The notes under the pieces are model-generated. The model was not told where the DNA came from and did not search any database. It saw only the letters and a list, made by a program, of their open reading frames with translations. DNA of 34,716 nt from Rugosimonospora africana (lineage in GTDB: Bacteria; Actinomycetota; Actinomycetes; Mycobacteriales; Micromonosporaceae), in NCBI RefSeq assembly GCF_016862975.1, contig NZ_BONZ01000118.1:1-34716 (forward strand). The letters are read 5' to 3'. Shown piece by piece: positions 30,359-34,716 of the stretch. The translations under genes were made by a program, and so were the position numbers. How positions within the stretch are numbered: position 1 is the stretch's first letter; each line of letters starts with the position of its first letter.

Positions 30359-31012
30359 TTACTCGCGGGCTGAGTCGCGGGCCCCACGCACTGTGGTGAC
30401 TATGACCCCGGCGGCGAAGACGAGGGCGGCGCAGATCGCCGCGCCGCGGTCGTGTGGCGGGCGGGCGGGCCAGATCCACGGCGTCTGCCAGCCGTAAGAG
30501 AGCGCAAACTCGGTCACCAGCCAGTAGACGACGGGAGTGATCCAGGCCAGTGAGCCGCCGAGCACGGCGGCCGACAGCAGGGCGATGCCCGCCAGCCCGG
30601 CGGTGTTACGCAGCATGGCCAGGTCGCCGTCGGGCAGGTGCGCGCCTGCAGATGCGGCGGCCAGCACACCGGCCGCAGTGCCGGTCAGCGCCAGCGCGGT
30701 GCTCAGCCGCAGGTAGGGAAGCCACCGGCCGGTGATTCGTTCCGGCTCGCCGAACGGGCTGCGGGTGGTGACGGCGATGACCATGGCGGTCCCGGCCTCG
30801 ATCGCCAGCGGCAGTTGCTGGGGGCCCGGGTGCGGGGCCCAGTTGCGCCATAGCGCCGCCCGCAGCACGGCGGCGCACGCGGCCAGTACCGCGAGCGTCA
30901 TCGGTACGCTGCGGCTGGCCAGGTGCAGGCGCACCAGGCGCAGCCCTGCGCCGGCCGGTGTCAGCCGCGGCCGGGCCAGCGGCGCCGGCTTCCGTAGCGC
31001 GGCGGCGGTCAT
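30359..31012 (-). CDS. Integral membrane protein, last gene of the ABC operon
   Basis: 217 residues with about six hydrophobic segments (VPMTLAVLAACAAVLRAALW, LPLAIEAGTAMVIAVTT, TALALTGTAAGVLAAAS, NTAGLAGIALLSAAVLGGS, AAICAALVFAAGVIVTTV). No conserved catalytic motif. Its start overlaps the stop of the upstream permease by 4 nt, so it is coupled to the transporter and may be a second membrane subunit or accessory. Family not recognised beyond being an ABC-associated membrane protein. Confidence 0.75.
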   Translation of the reverse strand: MTAAALRKPAPLARPRLTPAGAGLRLVRLHLASRSVPMTLAVLAACAAVLRAALWRNWAPHPGPQQLPLAIEAGTAMVIAVTTRSPFGEPERITGRWLPYLRLSTALALTGTAAGVLAAASAGAHLPDGDLAMLRNTAGLAGIALLSAAVLGGSLAWITPVVYWLVTEFALSYGWQTPWIWPARPPHDRGAAICAALVFAAGVIVTTVRGARDSARE

Positions 31013-32496
31013 GGCAGCTGCGCCAACGTGACGTGCCCGGCGCGCAGTGTGGACAGGTGGGCGGCGAGCCAGGCGTGCCGGGTGGCCGCTGGGAGCGCGG
31101 CGAACCGCTGGGCCGCCGCGTAGGCGGGCGAACCGGCCGGTGGCATCTGCCCTGGGGTTGGCAGGCCGACGCCGGGGGGTGGCAACGGCACGTTGGCTGC
31201 CTTCAGCAGGGCCGCCGCAACCGCCTGCTGCGCCGGGCTGCCGCCTCCGGAGCTGTCGACGCCGATGAGAGTCCGCGTGATCGTTGCCGCGGCCGCGAGT
31301 TGAGGCGGATCAACGAAGTCATCGGTGGTGTAGCGGCTATTCGGCACCGTGTCGGTCGGCACGAACACCGTCAGGTGGAGCACCGGCGGGCTGCCGTCGA
31401 TCGTCGCGTCGGCGTCGAACTGCAGGCTGGCGGTCTGGGTGACGCGGACCGGCGCGCCGGGCAGCCCGGCCACCTCGCCGAGCAGCGGATCCAGGGCGGC
31501 GATCAGTGCGGGCAGGTACGTCTTGAAGGCCGGGTGCAGGCAGACCGGGATCGTGGAGCCGCCGTGGTCGCAGGCCGGGGTGTAGGGGGTCGGCCGGTCA
31601 CTGGCCGTGTCGTGCAGGGCGGGGATGACCACACCGTTGGCCGTGACGTCGGAAGTGCCGGCCAGCCCGACCCCGGTGCCCGCGGCCGCTAGGCCGGCCA
31701 CGGTGACCACCGCGGCGGCGGAACGCAGCCGCCATCCCCCGGCGATGGCCGGCAGGCCCAGCGCGCCGAGCACCGCGACCGCGATGCCGCCGTAGAACAT
31801 CAGCTGAGCGATGGACAGGTCCGGGATGAAGGAGTGGAAGATCCCCGCGCTGGTGCCGAGGGTCTCGGTGGACAGCGGCGAGAGCCGCCCGACCGCGTCG
31901 CTGTTGGCGCTCGGGCTCACCACCACGAGCAGCATCAGCGTGACGACCACGACCAGCGGCGGCGTGAACCGGCTGGACAGCAGTGCCCCGGCGGCGAAGC
32001 CAAGAGCAGTGGCTGCCGCGATGCAGGTGGCGCCGACCGCGAGCGGCCACCACACGGGGCCGCCCCAGGTGGCCTGGGCCGCGGTGACCCCGTACAGCAC
32101 GGCCGCGCAGCCCAGGTAGGCAGCCTCCGCCCAGCAGGTGGTGGCGGCCCAGCCGGACAGCTGCCGGACCCAGCCCGGCCGGGCGGTGACCCCCACCAGG
32201 TCGGTGATGCGGCGGCGGCCGTCCCGCGACCCCGTCCACGCCGCCACGCCCGCCACGAACGGCAGGAACTCGAACATGGCGCGCCACTGCATGGCCATGC
32301 CTCGCACCGTCCACAACGGCGGAAGGCCCGTGGCCCGGCGGTAGGTATCGAACCAGAACAGCGCGGCCAGCAGCGGCAGCGTCCAGATCATCGCGTTGCG
32401 ACGCAGCTCCAGGCGCAGCAGCCGCCCTGCCGCTACCGGGACGACGCGGGTGACGCGCGGCGTACGGACCCGCGCCGGTACTCCCAGGGCCGTCAT
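31009..32496 (-). CDS. ABC transporter permease with large extracellular domain
   Basis: 495 residues. An N-terminal basic segment (RLLRLELRRNAMIWTLPLLA) opens about six TM helices up to residue ~275. Then comes a ~210-residue hydrophilic, mostly extracytoplasmic region, including a Cys pair (PACDHGGSTIPVCLHP) that could form a disulphide and an Ala/Pro-rich end. Placed directly after the ABC ATPase with a 4-nt overlap, it is the permease partner. Similar ECF-linked ABC-2 permeases occur in actinomycetes; the substrate is unknown. Confidence 0.8.
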   Translation of the reverse strand: MTALGVPARVRTPRVTRVVPVAAGRLLRLELRRNAMIWTLPLLAALFWFDTYRRATGLPPLWTVRGMAMQWRAMFEFLPFVAGVAAWTGSRDGRRRITDLVGVTARPGWVRQLSGWAATTCWAEAAYLGCAAVLYGVTAAQATWGGPVWWPLAVGATCIAAATALGFAAGALLSSRFTPPLVVVVTLMLLVVVSPSANSDAVGRLSPLSTETLGTSAGIFHSFIPDLSIAQLMFYGGIAVAVLGALGLPAIAGGWRLRSAAAVVTVAGLAAAGTGVGLAGTSDVTANGVVIPALHDTASDRPTPYTPACDHGGSTIPVCLHPAFKTYLPALIAALDPLLGEVAGLPGAPVRVTQTASLQFDADATIDGSPPVLHLTVFVPTDTVPNSRYTTDDFVDPPQLAAAATITRTLIGVDSSGGGSPAQQAVAAALLKAANVPLPPPGVGLPTPGQMPPAGSPAYAAAQRFAALPAATRHAWLAAHLSTLRAGHVTLAQLP

Positions 32497-33269
32497 GACC
32501 GCGCCGCCGCTGCGGCCGTGGCCCGCGCCTGCGCCAGAACCGCGCTGTAGCCGCGTTCCAGCGGCGCGTCGCCCGCCGCACCGGCGCCCTCAGCGCCCGC
32601 GGTCAACTCGCCCGGCGTACCGCGAAAGACGATCTTCCCGCCGTCCATCAACGCCACCTCGGTGCAGGCGGCGCCGACGTCCTCGACCAGGTGGGTGCTG
32701 ACCACGACGGTGGCGCGCTGGCCGAGCTCGCGCAGTAGGGCGCGGAAGGCCACCCGTTGCTCGGGATCCAGCCCGGCGGTCGGCTCGTCGAGCAGCACCA
32801 GTTCGGGATCGTTGACGATCGCCTGCGCGATGCCGGCCCGGCGCAGCATCCCACCGGAGAGGGTACGCAGCTTCTTGCGTGCCCGATCTCCCAACCCGAC
32901 CCGCTCGATGGCGGACGCGACCGCGGCGGGTATCCGCTGTGGCGGCATCTCCTTCAACAGCGCGAAGTACTCGACGAACTCCGCCACCGTGAAGGACGGG
33001 TAATGGCCGAAGTTCTGCGGCAGGTACCCGAGCCTGCGCCGGATCTCCTTGCGCGGCCCGTATGACCCGGGGTCGCGGCCGAGCAGCCGCAGCCGACCCG
33101 AGGACGGACGGATCACCGTGGCCATCATCCGCAGCAGCGACGTCTTGCCGGCGCCGTTCGGCCCAAGCAGACCGAACACCCCGGCACCCACCTCCAGGTC
33201 GACGCCGGCAACGGCCTTGAAGCGGCCGAAGCGCCGCGCCAAGTCCGTGATCACGATGTTGTCGTTCAT
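32493..33269 (-). CDS. ABC transporter ATP-binding protein
   Basis: 258 residues from ATG 33269, with GAGGAAC upstream. The frame is open to 33317, but that overlaps the previous gene. All nucleotide-binding motifs are present: Walker A GLLGPNGAGKTSLLRM, Q-loop YLPQNFGHYPSFTV, signature LSGGMLRRAGIAQAI, Walker B LVLLDEPTAGLD and H-loop VVSTHLVEDV. It is of the BcrA/CcmA type that powers ABC-2 export of drugs, lipids or peptides. The ATG overlaps the stop of the upstream membrane gene, and its own stop overlaps the permease start. Confidence 0.93.
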   Translation of the reverse strand: MNDNIVITDLARRFGRFKAVAGVDLEVGAGVFGLLGPNGAGKTSLLRMMATVIRPSSGRLRLLGRDPGSYGPRKEIRRRLGYLPQNFGHYPSFTVAEFVEYFALLKEMPPQRIPAAVASAIERVGLGDRARKKLRTLSGGMLRRAGIAQAIVNDPELVLLDEPTAGLDPEQRVAFRALLRELGQRATVVVSTHLVEDVGAACTEVALMDGGKIVFRGTPGELTAGAEGAGAAGDAPLERGYSAVLAQARATAAAAARS

Positions 33270-34006
33270 GCTGTTCCTCTCGGGATACGGGTCGCATACC
33301 AGGCGATCGCGCCGCACACCGCCGCGAACCCCAGGTACGGGAGGACAAGAGACGATTCAGTGACCACGACGGTGAACCGGCCGGCGACGACCTCCCCGGA
33401 CAACACCGTGATCAGCCAAGCGGCCAGGCCAGCCGCCACGCCCACATTCGCCGACCCCGCGACCGTCGCGGCAGCCAGCGCCAGCGCGCACACCGCGGTC
33501 ATCGGCACCAGCCAGCTGAATGTGACCGCAACCGCGGCCCCCGTCGCAGCCGAGGCGGCCAGCCCGAGCGCCGCGTTCAGCGCGAACACCGCCAAAGCGC
33601 GGACCAGCAGTACCATCCGGTCGCTGACCGCCATGCTGCACGACAGCTCCCAAGCCGGATCGGTCCCCGGCCCATACGCGTACGCGATGCCCGCCCCAGC
33701 CACCACCGGAGCCAGCAGCGCCACCAACGGCTGACCCGTGCCCGCCGCCGCGCCCGCGCCGGCACCGAACACCACGACGCTGGCAATCAGCCACGGCAGC
33801 AGCAGCGACGGCGTGGTCAGCAACGCCCGGGCCAGACCGGGCGAACGCAGCAGCCGGCCGGCCAGCCGCTCCAGCCAGCCTGGCTCGCGGCGCCACACGT
33901 CCGCCGCTATCCGCAACCAGACCCGGCCGAGATCGACGTCACCGGGGCCAGGCGGCTGTTCCCGCACGTCCTCGTGACTGCCTACCATCCTGTCACCACC
34001 GGTCAT
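33266..34006 (-). CDS. Integral membrane protein, sigma-factor-linked
   Basis: 246 residues. A ~60-residue cytoplasmic head (VDLGRVWLRIAADVWRREPG and WLERLAGRLLRSP) is followed by six hydrophobic segments. Coupled to the sigma factor gene by a 4-nt overlap, and to the ABC ATPase likewise. The position suggests it is the anti-sigma or sensor of the pair, or another transporter subunit; it has no zinc anti-sigma motif. The ATPase gene's ATG lies within its stop. Confidence 0.75.
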   Translation of the reverse strand: MTGGDRMVGSHEDVREQPPGPGDVDLGRVWLRIAADVWRREPGWLERLAGRLLRSPGLARALLTTPSLLLPWLIASVVVFGAGAGAAAGTGQPLVALLAPVVAGAGIAYAYGPGTDPAWELSCSMAVSDRMVLLVRALAVFALNAALGLAASAATGAAVAVTFSWLVPMTAVCALALAAATVAGSANVGVAAGLAAWLITVLSGEVVAGRFTVVVTESSLVLPYLGFAAVCGAIAWYATRIPRGTA

Positions 34007-34563
34007 CGGTCACCTCCATCCGGCACCGGCTCGTGGGGCCGTAGCGCCGCACGCAGCAGCTGCCGTGCCCGGTGCGCCCGGCTCTTCACCGTGCCCTCCG
34101 CAACCCCCATCAGCTCGGCCACCTCCGCGACCGTTCGGTCCTCGACGTACATCAGCCGCCACACCTCACGCACCGCGCTGCCCTCCGGTCCGAGCACCTT
34201 CACGGCATCGGCGACCTCCGCCGCCGACAGAGCCGCTTCCGCCGGGTCACCAGGGTCCCGCCCGTCGGCCGCCTCTACGGCAGGCAACAGCACCTCGGCC
34301 GGCCCGCGACGGCGCAGCCACGCCGCCGCCTGCCGCCGCGCGATCCCCCACAGCCAGCCGCCCACCGAACCCTCCAGCCGAAAGCCACGCGCCCCCCGCC
34401 ACACCGCCAGAAACGTCTCCTGCAGCACGTCCTCCACATCAGCGGCCGGCAGCACCGCACGCAGCCGCCCGGCAAGCCACGGCGCATGCCGGCCGAACAG
34501 CTCCCGCAGCGCGGTGTCATCGCCCTCCGCCACAGCGGCGATCAGCGCATCGTCCTCGTCCAT
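34003..34563 (-). CDS. ECF RNA polymerase sigma factor
   Basis: 186 residues from ATG 34563 (DEDDALIAAVAEGDDTAL). The frame also offers ATGs at 34590, 34599 and 34611. Region 2: LRELFGRHAPWLAGRLRAVL, DVEDVLQETFLAVWRGARGF. Region 4: REVWRLMYVEDRTVAEVAEL, MGVAEGTVKSRAHRARQLL. It heads a five-gene operon with a membrane protein and an ABC exporter, each gene overlapping the next by 4 nt. The sigma factor probably controls this operon in response to envelope stress or a toxic compound; this is inference from layout. Confidence 0.9.
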   Translation of the reverse strand: MDEDDALIAAVAEGDDTALRELFGRHAPWLAGRLRAVLPAADVEDVLQETFLAVWRGARGFRLEGSVGGWLWGIARRQAAAWLRRRGPAEVLLPAVEAADGRDPGDPAEAALSAAEVADAVKVLGPEGSAVREVWRLMYVEDRTVAEVAELMGVAEGTVKSRAHRARQLLRAALRPHEPVPDGGDR

Positions 34564-34716
34564 CACTTCACTGTTGCGACCTGGCGGCATCAGGTTCATC
34601 CCGATCAGCACGAATCTTGGGCCGAACCTAGCCGCGGAAACTCACGCTCCACTGAGCTCGGCCTACGGCGTGTCTCGACGTCGGATCAGTCCGCGGTACC
34701 GGTTGGTTGGTGGGGG

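Noticed and set aside
1-34716. tRNA or rRNA genes serving as integration sites
   Set aside because: No cloverleaf-like sequence with a GTTCRA-type T-loop and CCA-end context, and no rRNA segment, was found by eye.

Overview
The window is high-GC DNA with the codon habits, GTG/TTG starts and gene families of an actinomycete (IclR and ArsR regulators, ECF41 and SigE-type sigma factors, GH75 chitosanase, replication-relaxation protein). A Micromonospora-like or related filamentous genus is likely, but the genus cannot be fixed from the sequence alone. Much of it is accessory DNA: IS481, IS6 and IS5 remnants or elements, several decayed genes, and one compact operon of unusual content.

Layout. 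1-2073: an unknown ORF, a perfect inverted IS-end junction, a truncated IS481 transposase, a small membrane protein with a terminator, and a decayed IS6 transposase. 2098-2820: an IclR regulator. 2923-11675: the most interesting block. In order it holds a Q-rich single-pass membrane protein, a frameshifted free copy of an N-terminal domain, a two-TM VirD4/TraG-like protein whose Walker A lysine is gone, a large HerA/DUF87 ATPase with intact Walker motifs, and three tightly coupled genes (4-nt overlaps or a 1-nt gap). Those three share the peptide motif W-x3-Y-D-x-S-R; the last ends in a PD-(D/E)XK-type nuclease domain. 11.7-15.6 kb: an ArsR/hydrolase divergent pair with a visible operator and a secreted DUF642-like protein, bracketed by related short repeats. 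15.6-17.3 kb: a DinB-like gene and decayed adenosine deaminase and crotonase fragments.

17.3-19.8 kb: a divergent FAD oxidoreductase / ECF41 sigma factor pair. Each has an exact TGTCACA-N16-CGTC promoter, so the sigma factor probably drives itself and the oxidoreductase. 20-25.4 kb: an aromatic-ring-type FAD monooxygenase, decayed fragments, a SigE-family sigma factor translationally coupled to a membrane protein, an L7/L12-CTD-like small protein and a GrpB protein. 25.4-26.3 kb: an IS5-family transposase in two frames with a canonical -1 slippery heptamer. 26.4-28.2 kb: a DUF1963-like gene with an unresolved N-terminus and a broken replication-relaxation gene. 28.7-29.9 kb: a secreted GH75 chitosanase with a carbohydrate-binding module. 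30.0-30.3 kb: an ABC-2 permease tail fragment.

30.36-34.6 kb: a five-gene minus-strand operon (ECF sigma factor, membrane protein, ABC ATPase, ABC permease, membrane protein), all joined by 4-nt overlaps.

Working idea for the central block (inference): the active HerA ATPase and the inactive membrane-anchored VirD4-like partner form a machine at the membrane. The shared W-x3-Y-D-x-S-R leader would mark cargo or effectors, of which the nuclease is one. Whether it exports toxins or works as an intracellular defence complex cannot be settled here.
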